Of a DNA stretch of 64,000 nt, positions 9,786 through 21,350 are shown piece by piece (the first letter of the stretch is position 1; the number at the start of each line of letters is the position of its first letter). Source of the stretch: Epiperipatus broadwayi (taxonomy: Eukaryota; Onychophora; Udeonychophora; Euonychophora; Peripatidae); NCBI GenBank assembly GCA_028023455.1, contig JAQFVV010006621.1, positions 371,452-435,451 of the forward strand. Reading direction: 5' to 3'. The position numbers and the translations under genes are program-made. The notes beneath the pieces were generated by a model that was not told the origin of the DNA, searched no databases, and saw nothing but the letters and a program-made list of their open reading frames with translations.

Positions 9786-11606
9786 TGTACCAAAGTACAT
9801 TGATATTAAAGTAATTGTATGAGTCCCATGTTTTAAAAATATAAAAATTTAATATTAAGAGAATAAAATGTAAAAACTAAAGAGTAGGGGGGGGGGGGAA
9901 TTTTTGTATTGAATAAAATAAACTGTAAATGCTGTTTAAAATAATAAGTTGTTTAAAATAACAAGCTGTTTAAAATAAAAGATTTTTTTTGTTTAAAAGA
10001 AGAAAAAAATCTTGTAATAAATAAATGATTTAATATTCTTTAAATGAATTTTTAATAAAATAATAAAGAGATTTCGTTTTATCTTATAATAAAATAAATA
10101 AATATATGTGCATGTGTGTATGCAATTTTTAATAAAAAGTAGATGCTAGAAGCTGATTTTATTTCACTAGACGAAGAATGCTGCTGCTAAAAATAAAGTT
10201 TTCCATTGTTTAAAAAAGTATAAATAGCTCAATTTTGTTCATTCTTGGTTCGGACTTTCTCATTTTAATAAAATATTTTTGAAGTAATATTTCCAAAAAT
10301 GATGCATTGTTAAAAAACCAACGTATTTGCAGTTGACCGAAAGCCGCTCTCTATGCATATAAGATCTGCGATTAGTTCAGAAAGTAATCATGTTGAAATA
10401 GACTAAACGGACAGCGGATTGCGGGGAACACTAAACCAGCCATGGAAATATTAGGACACAGGATCTATGAAAGAATTTTACCAGCCTTCGATGAGTTCAG
10501 AGATAATTCCATTATACTGTTTCTGTCATATATAAAACCTAGGTAATTATTTGACTTTGATATCTAAACATTTTCGATTTCCTTTAAAAATAAAGATAGA
10601 CTTTATTAAAAAAAACTTTGAACTTTTGAATTAAACTTTAAAAAAAAGAATAAACTTTAAACTTCAAAAGATAATATTTGAAATAATAAAATAAGTAAAA
10701 GCAGCTTCTATGAAATAATATTTTTTGCATGCACATATGTGTGATTTGATTTTTAATTTTTAAACTTAAAAAATAATAATAATAAAATATGATGTAACAT
10801 GTATAATTTATTTACTAAAGTAATATATTAAAATGCTTATTTTAATCTTTAAAAAAAGAAGTGTGTGTGTGTCTCATTATAAGATAAAACGATTCATTTA
10901 TTTTAAAATAAAGTAAAACATTTAAATTATTTTTTTCTTAAAAATATTTATGTTTATTTCTGATACATGCAGGTAAGTATAAATATTTATTTTCTTAATA
11001 AGAGTAGGAGGGAAAAAATCCAATCATTAATAATAGTATTTTAGAAAAGATTCACCAAGTTAAATCTATAAATGTTTAGCATTCAGTATAATGTTGTTAT
11101 TATTAGTTTTAAAGGAGTGAAGTATTATTTAGAATGGTTCAGGGGAAATTATTTTAGTTTTAGGAAATAGTAGCAGTTTAGAACAGGCGGCATTTAAGAT
11201 ACCTTTTGTTTGTTTGTTAGTGGGTGGTTGGAAATGACTGAGCTAGCGGACGTTTCAGGCACCGGATTATGCTGATCAGATGGACATGCTAATTCTAATG
11301 TAATTAGCTGGCACCTAAGGGATTTTCTTTCTTCTTTTAAAAATAATAATAAAGTGTTTATTTGATCGGTATATATTTTGGTAGTCGAGTGTTGAATGTT
11401 ATTAATAGTTCACTATTGATAATAGTTGACACTTTGCCTGAAAACCAATCATTTCTGTAAGGGAAATTTAGGAGGACAAAATATCATAAAATATTAGTTA
11501 ATATTTTATTTGTTGATGCTTAGTTGTTTTTTTTTTCCCATAGTTTAAAAGTTTAAATTATAAGTAGTAGTTTTCTCATTTATTGTTTTCGGAGGAGGTT
11601 GATTTA
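9786..11606 (+). repeat. 3' LTR of gypsy element
   Basis: Direct repeat of 3804-5616. It has a 12-G run at 9887-9898, the same tandem TGTTTAAAATAA motif and ends GGAGGAGGTTGATTTA before TA-rich flank. It keeps CpG at about twelve sites where the 5' LTR reads TpG or CpA, for example around 10320, 10405-10425, 11187 and 11245-11265. Confidence 0.93.
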
Positions 11607-12186
11607 ATGTATATATATATATTCTGGCCTCCTCCTCCGTCCACATCCTCTCCCATATAAATTTTATATATAGTGTTTAAAATATATTCCGGGTTCTAGC
11701 TCAGTTTAACAAATGAATAAATGAAATATCCAGCATTAATTAAAAATGATTACTGGTTCTAATTTTTAAAATACAAGTACAGTTATATTTGTAAATGAAT
11801 GAATAAATATTTATTATTTTCATGAGACATGGAGTGACGACACGGAGAACGAGATAGACTACATTGAGATATTATCCACCTGATACTATCTCAATGGCAT
11901 AAGAACACTATTCCCCCTTTTACTATACTAAATAACTAACTTATAGTATTCTTACGACTTTCTAAGCTCTTTTCACTATGATTAAAATAATAATCATGTC
12001 TTAATATTCTTTGTAATAATAATCTAGCTCAATTAAATAAGATTAACTAAATAAATAGAATAATATAAAATAAAATAAAATCTCAGGTTCATAAATTGTA
12101 TCTCTAAATGATTTAAAATTACGGTAGTAAACTATGAAAAGGGAATTTTATGTCATAAATTCACTACGCAGCAACTAACAATAATA

Positions 12187-12238
<52 letters not shown>

Positions 12239-14590
12239 GTATAATATAATCTTATTACTTCCTAAATGAAATAAATAATTACGTACGTGGCAGTATTTTA
12301 ATAATCCGACAACAAAATACATGTGGTAACATTAGCATATAATTTATTTTAATATTGTGGCAACCAACTTCTGACCAATAAATGATATAATTATGATCTT
12401 TTAATTTTATCATCCAAATAAATTTTCAAAATTATTATAACACTTTTATGTTTACCTATTTTGTGCAAAACTATATGTCTGTTTCAATTATAAATGTGTA
12501 TTGTGATATCATGCATCCATGTGGAGAAATAATAACGAAGACACAAAGCTTTATAATAAATTTACAACAAAGTTTATTAATAACATAAACAAAAAACACT
12601 ATTTTACATTATGTACATTGGATATCCTTACTCTCCTATCACAAAATGATTTTACTAGTTTATACAATAAAACCAAACTTCTACTTATTTTTCTAGTTAA
12701 TTCTTATCTTTTAAATACTTAAGAAAGTACAGTATTATTATTATTGGATTTCTTATTTTAGTTTAGCTTGTTACAAAATGTATTTATTTATAATTATCAC
12801 TAATACTTTGTATCCCTACTATATTTTAAAAATTATATTTTTATAAAATTACATTCAGTAGTAAACATTCTACAAAATCATAAAACTCTAATTTTTATAT
12901 TAGTTATATGGAATCCTACAGATTCAAAAACATTCTTCCACATTTGATATTACGTTTTATTGTTCACTATACAATGCTTATTAATCTAATATACTCATTC
13001 AAGCCTTGCTTCGGATGGTAATTACAATTATTAACACACCATGCACAAATATATGTGTCTATTACACATTATTGAATTATTTTCTTAACAAACATGCAAT
13101 ATTTATATTTTAAATATTATTATAAAAATATTCAAATTTTATTATCACTTAAAAAAAAACTTTGTTTTAGATTTCTCTTTTAAAAATCTTATATTCGTTT
13201 CCAAATTGGTTTTAAACTGTATTATATGATTCTTTCTCTCTTTATGATTTTTGTACTTTCACTTTTAAAATTACACAATTCTAACACATTCCAGTAAATA
13301 AACTATTCTTACTTAAACGGTAACATACCCTCAGTTCTATTTTATTCATTATTTCTGTAAAAAATATCTTTCTGACGATGCAGATTCACGAAACAAGGAT
13401 AGCGAAAATAGATGCACAGGATCAAAATAACTAGAATATTATCCGTCATAAACCTTGATAATAATGGCACAGTGAATTTAAAGACACTATAGAGGAGCGA
13501 CCTTTGTCTGTCTACCCACCTCTATTATAGGAGTGATGCTAAAGCTATTTCTTCAGCTTTATATAACATCAAAGAGTTTAAAAGATACGTAAGACACTGT
13601 CCAAAATATATGTGTTCAGTGATAGGGCTTAGTTAGCTATACTGAAATCACACAAACTAATTATGATCCAAATACTTTATTTTTCTTATTTCTTAGCAAA
13701 ACATCATCTTGGTTTCCTCTACACTAGTACTACCAAGTCACTATCCGATCTTATTATTTCTCTAGATTTTTCTCTACAGTACATCGACAAATTCTTATCT
13801 ACATTTCTAACAATAATAAAATTCGTTTTATTTCAAAACTATACAGCTGTTCTCTAAGAAAATCTTTTACTACTTTTCTCATATATTTATCATATACAAA
13901 CTATTTTAAAATATCTAATACTTTGTTACATGAAAGTTCAAAAGAATCACACAATTGTTTTGACAACTTATACTATTAATTATACTTGAAATAACTTATT
14001 GCATGCATATTTTAAAATTATTCTTATCTCAGAATATGTTTTAATGTTGTATAAAATGTGTACTTATAATTTTAAAACTTTCACACATCATTCTTAATCA
14101 ATAGATGATCTGAAAAAAATACATTATGCATTATGAATAAATACCAAAATTACCAAAACGATCTTAATCTTCTCGATCGTGTTCTGTAGGCTTCACCATT
14201 CCATTAATTCTTGTAGATATAAAAACTTCCATACATACTTTTATTTTTAAAAAAAAACAATATTTCTATCATTCTATTAAGCTATTATATTTAAATATCA
14301 TTATTATTAAATTTATGTTTATATGTTTTCCCTAATCTAATATAGCATTTTATATCTTAAAATAAATTAATAAAACATTTAAATTATATTTACGATACTT
14401 CTTCACCAGACTTTCTTGAACCGTTCATATTTAAGCTAAAAAAAAAATATTTTTATTTCTTCATTCAGTCCCTTAATGTTCTATTTTAAAGTAAAACAAT
14501 AGCTACTCTGTTTCATAAATATTCATAGATGACAATCCTTGGTTTTCACAATATTGTATACAATTATTAATTCATGACATTCTCTTTTAC
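11607..14590. other. Gene-poor AT-rich DNA with an (AAT)n microsatellite
   Basis: The (AAT)n tract is at 12181-12239. A 10-bp perfect inverted repeat (CATTGAGATA, 15-nt loop) lies at 11862-11896. The stretches 11617-11660 and 11826-11960 are less AT-rich and look like repeat remnants, but I cannot assign them. Frames at 12519-12722 and 13663-13857 have no recognisable features. Confidence 0.5.
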
Positions 14591-14593
14591 TCT

Positions 14594-15232
14594 TGTCTGC
14601 TAATATTTTCCCGCGCGACTTTTCCCCGATGCATCTTGTACGTACTTTTATTTAAATCTTCAATAAAATTTTCTGGTTTCCATGGATCCATTTTTATTAA
14701 ATCATTTAATTTTATATTTCTTTTAAAAATCAAGCCTTTCTTCCATTGAATACTTTGTAATATTTTTTTTAATTAGATAAAGTTTTCGGCTCCTTTTCAT
14801 AAAATCCATAATAGCACTTTCATATTTTTATTTACTCTTCTTTATTTCAAAATTCTTGTACAATATTTTTAATAATGTTTTCCTTTATAAGATAAACACT
14901 CTTTCTTCATCATTATTTTCTTTATAATAAAACGCATATTAAAATCCTTCCATAGAGAAGTATAACATAACTTTAAAGTAGCCTTATGAAAAATTGGTGC
15001 GTCATAATTTTTTCCTGACGGCATGTAACTTCTCTTTTAAATTTTCATATAGCGTCCAAATTCTCTTTCTCTGAGTTATAATACTAAGTTTCTGGTTGAG
15101 CATAAATAAAGTTGCATTAAGACGATTTCCAAATGTTTTTCTTTCGGTAATAAATTTAGATATTTTCCCTTGTACTTCCATCTCTACTGTAGGTTTTTGG
15201 TTAAATTCGAATAAATTTCCCTGGTAAGATAA
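14594..15232 (-). pseudogene. Decayed protein-coding relic, family not recognised
   Basis: On the minus strand, 15232 to about 14997 is open for some 79 codons and reads like a real soluble protein (ISKFITERKTFGNRLNATLF, then IWTLYENLKEKLHAVRK). At about 15005 the frame shifts and continues (YDAPIFHKATLKL, then TSLWKDFNMRF) down to 14594, with about four in-frame stops, ending DPWKPENFIEDLNKSTYKMH and KVARENISRQE. The composition (Lys, Trp, Glu, Asp) is unlike chance AT-rich frames. I do not recognise the family. It could be a gag-like or other mobile-element gene, or a dead host gene. The upstream minus-strand DNA has a CCAAT box and a CRE-like site (see 15445-15545). Confidence 0.5.
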
Positions 15233-15444
15233 CTTTTAAAATTAGCAATTCATATCAATACAGTCAAAATATATTATAAGTTACAGAAGAACTTTTTTAA
15301 AATAAATACAAAATTTTAAATTTATATCACTTTTCCAGCTACGGTGTTATCAGCTACAAAAATGTGTTACTTTCCCTTTCACTTTCACATTCCTTCTCCC
15401 CACTCTGTATAATTCCTATATTTTTGTCTGCTAATTTACCCCCG

Positions 15445-15545
15445 TTGATTGGTTAATAACTTTATTTTAGCGCGAACAAATTTATCCATTTTAGTTTTAT
15501 AACAGAATAGACGTTTAAAAATAAAGAACTGATGACGTAATGTCT
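15445..15545 (-). promoter_or_regulatory. Possible promoter elements upstream of the relic
   Basis: Reading the minus strand there is TTACGTCA (CRE/ATF-like) at about 15532-15540, then AACCAATCA (CCAAT box) at about 15447-15455, both about 200-300 bases upstream of the open frame that starts at 15232. Single short motifs in AT-rich DNA are weak evidence. Confidence 0.2.
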
Positions 15546-16254
15546 CAAATATTATTTAGACTAGTACTTTTTAAATTCAATTATAGTTTTATAAAAAATC
15601 ATCTAAGCTTTTAAAATAATTATTAAAATAATATTTAACATTTAAACTTTCACTTTAATGATCGATGGCAATTATATCTAGTTTCAAATTCACAAACTTT
15701 TATTATTATTTTAACAAGTGTGTGTGTGGAGGTATATAATATACAGTCCCGTGTTTACTAACTTTATCAAATGATTTTTATTTACGTCTCGGTCTAAATT
15801 ACCAAAACTGATATATTTTTATAAAAAATTTGGAAAATAATTAAAATTGTAGAACTAAATATAATTCTCACCATCCTAAAGTTTATAATAAAATATACTC
15901 TATTAATTTTGATTATTAAATACAATTATAACATTGCATATAGCATTTATTTAATTTATTAGTTTTAAAATATTATATTCAAATTATTAATATACTTTTA
16001 AAATATTTATAGCTGTGTTATTTTATATGGCCAGCTTTTACAACCATAAGCAAGGATATATTTAAGCTTTATTTAACTGTTTTCTTTTAAAATAATTTAT
16101 TACACTGTTTTATACCAGGTATTTTCAGCTTTAAATTATACTATAAAATTTAATTATCCTACTATTAATTATATATCATGCAAATATAGCTTAAAATTTA
16201 AAATTTTTTAGTAATTGACCTATCTACCTTATTATGACCTACAGACAAGGGCAC

Positions 16255-16276
16255 AATATATATATATATATATATT
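16255..16276. repeat. (TA)n microsatellite
   Basis: Short uninterrupted TA run, immediately before repeat D copy 2. Confidence 0.8.
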
Positions 16277-16286
16277 TCTTGTATTA

Positions 16287-16399
16287 TTTATTCAAGTATA
16301 TTTGATTTTTAAATTTGGTAGAGAAAGGGTTAAAATAAAGACAAAGTACGAAAAGGGGAGAGGTGTTTATGCTCTTGTATTTTATTGAAACCTGAGTAT
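16287..16399 (+). repeat. Dispersed repeat D, copy 2
   Basis: Plus-strand match to the complement of 2211-2330. The two copies are 14 kb apart and in opposite orientation. Homology stops at both ends near TA-rich sequence. Confidence 0.7.
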
Positions 16400-17288
16400 A
16401 TATATGTGTGTATGGTGTGGATGGATAAATGAACAAAATTCAACAAATATCAATTTGATTTCAAAGATGGAAGCTAATGCAGCTCATTTTATTATAATAG
16501 AGAAAAGAGATCTTAAATGAAAAAAATATTAAAACTGTATAGATTTTTATCTGAAGAATGTAAAAAGAAAAACAAAAAAATAAAAGTTGAAAACAAATTA
16601 CAGGTGATCAATGAAATTTCCTGATCTTTAAAAATAGGTGCTAACACCTTTTTGCTTTGTTTAAAGTGAAACAAACAGGACTGCAACAGAACATGGGTGG
16701 TAAAAGGTAAAAGAAAGGAATAAGAACTTTTTAGAAAAAAAGTGAGTATACAAAAAGAGAAATATAGAGCAGTGGTCCATCACCCCTGGTGCACAGACTG
16801 GCACTGGGCTGCAGAAGTTTTCTGCTGGTCCATGCTCAACTGACAGGAAAGTTTGTAATAACAAAATACACCTGGGTCTCTTTTTACATGGACTTATTTA
16901 ACACGATTTTGAAGTTACGTGATTCATGTGTCACTGGAAGTTGACCTCCAATAATGCGCTATTACTTTAAATAATAAATTTTGCGTACTTACATTATATT
17001 GAAAGTAATGGCACATTATTGGAATTCTACTTTTATCTTAGTAATTTCAATATTTTCAGTGCTTTATAATAGTAAGATTTTATGCAATAATGAAATTAAA
17101 ATCATGATTTCCACATTTTATGTATACACACATTAAATTTTACAAGATTATAATGTAAATTTGTTCAAACATTGTGCGTGTTAATTTTGCATTTTAAATC
17201 ACATTCTGTTTTTGCTTTTTAAAAAAGAACATAATCAATTATTAATCATTTAGTGTCTACAAGTTTATTTTTAAAAGGTAAGTAATAG

Positions 17289-17459
17289 CAGTGGGCACAA
17301 TTAAAAATTAAAATCTGATTTTTAATTGTAATTAACAATTTAAAAATTACTTACGGGCGACTTGAAATTAATTTGATGTAAAACGAAATTGAAAATTAAA
17401 GACAAAAGTAAGAATTTAATTTTTAGTTGTTAGTTTTAATTCAATTTTTCCCAGCAGTG
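17289..17459. mobile_element. Possible nested hAT-like MITE, ~171 bp
   Basis: The left end CAGTGGGCACAATTAAAAAT and the complement of the right end CACTGCTGGGAAAAATTGAA look like imperfect copies of one terminal repeat (CAGTGCTGGG type) with a 2-bp gap. The 8-bp flanks (AGTAATAG and GTGAATAA) do not match cleanly, so the call is tentative. Confidence 0.35.
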
Positions 17460-18379
17460 GTGAATAAATGTTTTTTTATTATCATAAGTCTAAGTTCATA
17501 AACAATTATTAAAATCATCATCGTCATCAACAGAAAACCATTAACACAACATGAGAGTGAACTTGGTGCTGGTTGTATTTCTTCTTGTGAGAATAATTGC
17601 TGAGATATTCTTGACTTCATTTAAGGAGAAGCCAAATACATCACATCACATCACATGAGAATCTGATTTTTTATTAGTTTTCAAACGAACGTGTTTTGGG
17701 GCAAATAGCGATAATAATTAAAACATGTATAAAAAATGTAAATTACTGTACTGTAAATTATGCATAAAAATATATTACTTTGAATAAAATTAAATATTAT
17801 AGTTAAAAAAAGTTTGTCTTGTATCAGTTTTTTTCAAATTTGAAATTTTTTATTAGTCATATTTTATTTCCTTATTTTTTTTTTTTTGCACAAATTTTAA
17901 AGTAATTTTACATTGGTGCTTTGCTTTTACACAAATTTTGAAAAATCACAGACCATATCCTTCCTTTTTCAATGTAAGTTACATCTATTTTTGCATGATT
18001 TTGTTTGCGCGTGTTTTCTGAGGAACCTATCTATCGCGTAAAATGAGACCCAGGTATAATAAGATTTTAAATTTTTAATTAATATAAACAAATTTTATTT
18101 ATATTTTCATCGCATTTTTACCTGATTAAAAAAAAAAACAGAACAAAAACAAAATCTAATCAATTATACATAAATTAATTTGTTTTTCTATTTATCACAG
18201 ATGTTTTAAATTTTTATTATTTTTCTAAAAAAATTTAAAATTAATTTTTTTTATTATTATTATACCAACTCCAGTTGCCTTTTGATAGCCACTCACAGCT
18301 GCTTGTCAGCATTATTTGTGTATTAAAACAATAAAATGTAATGTTACCGGGATGCGATTTTAAAAATAGGATGTCTTTT

Positions 18380-19110
18380 TTTGATCTCTTAAATTTTTTC
18401 TACTCCATCTTTTAATATTTCATTTTTAGTGGAGGTTTTTTTTTTTTTTGGCTATATGGTGATTTTATTTTTTGGCTTTAACTTTTATTTTTGAAATCAA
18501 TTTTTATTATCTTTTTTTAAAAATAAAAATCAAAAAATATAATTTCTATCTCTAACTTTTACAAGTATTACTCAATACACCCCACCCCAAAATAAAGTAA
18601 GATCAAAACTTTTGACTTTTTCAATTTTCATTTTCTTTTTTTTCTTTTTTTTGCTTAAAAATATGCCCACTTTTTGTTGGCCTATAAGGCAATATTTTTT
18701 TTGGCTTTATTTTTATACCACTAATATGCTAAAACTATTATTTTTAAATCCAATTTCTGTTACCTTTTTTAAAAATAAAAACAAACAAAATATAACTTTG
18801 GTATCTATCTTTTGTCTCAGTGAAGACAAAGTATTTCTCAACCACCCCCCCCCCAAATTAAAATAGGATCAAAACTTTTGACTTTTTCAACTTTCGTTGT
18901 CTTTTTTTTTTTTAAAGATGGTGACTATACAATGATTTTTTTTTGGTTTTATTTCTATTATGCATGTCTATTTTGGCATTTTTTAAAAAAACTTTTCCTA
19001 TTAATTACATTTTTTGATCCTTTCAACACACCAGCACACAAAAAATTACAATAACATCAAACTTCAGACTTTTACATGTTTCATTTTATTTTTTCAGATT
19101 TAAAATACAG
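18380..19110. repeat. Diverged T-rich tandem repeats inside the hAT element
   Basis: A long phrase built on GATCAAAACTTTTGACTTTTT occurs at about 18601 and 18868 and in weaker form at about 19050. Each copy is preceded by a block that starts with a GGC-TTT-like motif in T-runs (18460, 18700, 18945) and a poly-C stretch. Spacing is about 267 and 185 bases. Confidence 0.6.
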
Positions 19111-19180
19111 TGACTTTTTTGGGGGGCTGACGGTAATTTTCATTACACGATTTCTATTTTGCCCTTACTACTATCAAAAC

Positions 19181-19279
19181 ACAACCTCCATATATATATA
19201 TATATATAACCATCCGGTATATTTAATACAACCTCCATATATATATATATATATATATAACCATCTTGTATATTTAACA
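19181..19279. repeat. Two-unit tandem repeat around (TA)n
   Basis: ACAACCTCC + (TA)n + ACCATC + GTATATTTAA occurs at 19181-19227 and 19228-19279. The TA run is longer in the second unit. Confidence 0.85.
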
Positions 19280-19639
19280 TTAAATACAGATATTACATTC
19301 ATCATAATCATTGTCATGTAATTACACTAGCTGTGATATTTCCCAACATTTAGGTGAATAACATTTTATTCTTGCATGTTTTAACAATAAAATAATAAAT
19401 ATAGAAATGCAAGCACATTAATGAGAATGATTGTTATTGTACTGTTTTCTGTAGCAGTATGACTGTGCAACTCAAGAAAGAGTGTTCAGCATGTGAAGGT
19501 AAGCAATTATTCTCATCTAAGGCTAAGCAGGTTACATTTTTAAGAAAATTTATCTGTAAACTTCTGCCGGTCTGTGAAATCTTATCCTTATTTTTGCCCA
19601 TCCATAGGTGTGAAAAGGTTGAAAACCACTGATATAGAG

Positions 19640-20188
19640 AATAATATATTTTGGAAAAGGCATTATGTCTGATACTGCTTTGAAGAAAATAATTCTCCAT
19701 GCATTATTAAATTGCAAAGTTTTGGAAATGTATAGAAAGCAGCCAATGTATTTGCCAGCTATGAACATACAGAGGTAAAGGATTAAGCATGTGAAGGTAT
19801 GATATGATGCAATACTAAATTGCAGCTGGAGTAGCTTAAATTTATAATAAATAATTTTGCCAATACTGGAAAAAAGCTGTTCCTGAAATATTTCAACCAT
19901 AATCTACTCTGAAGAAAATCAATACAAGTCAAGAAATTAATTGGATTGAACACATAGGAAGTCACCTATTTCTATGCACCAGCCAAACAAATTATTACCA
20001 TTGCTTTTATATTTTCATCATTATCCCAGGGAAAAACACAGGTAGTATAAACTTTTATTGCATATATTTCTTCACTCCCATATGATGGTAAACAAAAACT
20101 TTTAGAAAGTGATCAACTATTCATAATTTTAAAATAATATTCTACATTTAAATGGATTTAGACATGATTGCTTTTCTGATGTAATTTT
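19640..20188. other. No gene seen
   Basis: The overlapping minus-strand frames here (19434-19965) have no domain, cross the hAT boundary and show no conservation signal I can recognise. I treat them as chance. Confidence 0.5.
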
Positions 20189-20478
20189 TTTATTCATTTG
20201 TTAATATACACAGTGTGTGTGTATGCTTGTGTTATATATATGAGCACAAATAATATTTATGATTTATCAATTATGTTTAATATTAAAATTAATAAAAAGC
20301 GTATCCATATCTGTATGGATTCTTTATTCATTTGTTAATATACTCTGTATGTGTGTATGCTTGTGTTTTATATACATATAAAAAAGAAATATTTGAGCAC
20401 AAATAATATTTATGATTTAGCAATTATGTTTAATATTAAAAATAATAGAAAGCTTATCCATATCTGTGTTGCTTCTTT
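20189..20478. repeat. Tandem duplication, 134-bp offset
   Basis: TTTATTCATTTGTTAATATA, then GTATGCTTGTGTT, GAGCACAAATAATATTTATG and TATCCATATCTGT occur in the same order at 20189-20322 and 20323-20478. The second copy has a ~20-bp insertion. Confidence 0.9.
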
Positions 20479-20489
20479 ATTTGGGGTTG

Positions 20490-21350
20490 TCTTCAGATTG
20501 TACAAAAGAGGGGGGAGGATGTTTTATGTAATTCATTTTTGTCCATTTCAGCTATTTTTGGATAGAAATTCTTCATTAGGGGAGAGGTGGGTTTTATGTT
20601 TGACTTATTTTTGATAATATGCCATAATTTCAAAGCAGAAAATAATTAATTTGAGAAATAGTTTCTCTTGTGTAATGTTCTTTTTACTTTATATAACCAT
20701 TGTGTTGGAATCTGATCGCAATGCATATTTGCAAATGTTGAAAGCTAAATACTTTTATGAAATTCTGGTTTTGTACTTCCCGTTTTCCACCACTGATAAT
20801 ATTTTTAATTTAAATTTTACAGCATTTTCTTGGATTTTTTTTTTGTAATTTGTATTTTTGATGGATTTGTAGGATTTATTTTGCCTCAGGCATTTTTATT
20901 TGTAAATTTAAGTGAAGAATTCTTTATTCTATGGGTGGTTTCTGTGTTTGGCATATTTTCACCAATTTTTGTTTTTTTAATTCAAATTTTATAGGATTTT
21001 CTTTGGGCTTTTTTTTATAATTTTTATTTTCAATGGTCTGTTGGATTAATTTTGCCTCAGGCATTTTTATTTGTTGATTTAAGCGAAGAATTCTTTATTC
21101 TAGGGAGGGTTTTATGTTTGGCATATCTTCACCGATTTTTGTTTTTGTAATTTATATTTTATTTATTTTTGAGCCATTTCAATTTATCAGTTATGTATTA
21201 TTTCACTTGATTTTTTTACTTACTTTTGATGTCTTGTGTTAGGCAGTTTAATTTCACAGACTTCTGCGATTTATTTGGATGTCTTGCCTCAGGTGTTTTA
21301 ATTTTCATTTCCATCGATTTCAGTCATTTTTTGGATAGAAATTTATCACT
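20490..21350. repeat. T-rich tandem array, ~172-bp period
   Basis: Two well-matched units lie at about 20815-20991 and 20992-21163: both carry TTTTGCCTCAGGCATTTTTA (20879 and 21051), GAAGAATTCTTTATTCTA and TTTGGCATAT-TTCACC. More diverged copies flank them: TTTTGGATAGAAATTCTTCA at 20549 and TTTTGGATAGAAATTTATCA at 21329, and TTGCCTCAGG again at 21284. That suggests at least four units. The short plus-strand frames here are by-products of the T-rich repeat. Confidence 0.8.

Larger units (their letters stand above)
3804..11606 (+). mobile_element. Full-length Ty3/gypsy LTR retrotransposon, decayed
   Basis: Two direct LTRs of about 1.81 kb flank an internal region carrying, in order, gag remnant, aspartic protease, reverse transcriptase, RNase H and integrase. 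This PR-RT-RH-IN order defines Ty3/gypsy (Metaviridae) elements. A degenerate tRNA-Lys-type primer site follows the 5' LTR and a purine-rich tract precedes the 3' LTR. There are only about 160 bases between integrase and the 3' LTR, so no env gene. Multiple stops, frameshifts, a 37-bp duplication and a broken RT active site make it non-autonomous. The LTRs are near-identical but differ at dozens of positions, so the insertion is not recent. Confidence 0.95.
16770..19631. mobile_element. Non-autonomous hAT-type DNA transposon, 2.86 kb
   Basis: The left end begins CAGTGGTCCATCACCCC. The right end, read inward on the minus strand, begins CAGTGGTTTTCAACC. Both are variants of the CAGTGGTTCTCAACC end typical of hAT elements. 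The 8 bases outside each end are identical (ATATAGAG at 16762-16769 and 19632-19639), and 8-bp target duplications are the hAT signature. Both ends continue into related subterminal sequence (CTGCAGAAGTTT at 16810; CTTCTGCCGG at 19561 on the plus strand). No transposase or BED/dimerisation motif can be read inside, so it needs enzyme from elsewhere. The interior holds T-rich tandem repeats and a smaller nested inverted-repeat element. Confidence 0.88.

Noticed and set aside
16661-16864. 67-codon minus-strand frame with a secreted-protein look
   Set aside because: It overlaps the hAT left end and its target duplication. The Cys/Pro content comes from the GC-richer terminal repeat.
19434-19965. 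Three overlapping minus-strand frames of 60-116 codons
   Set aside because: They run across the hAT boundary and the target duplication and contain no recognisable domain, so a real gene would have to span an insertion site.
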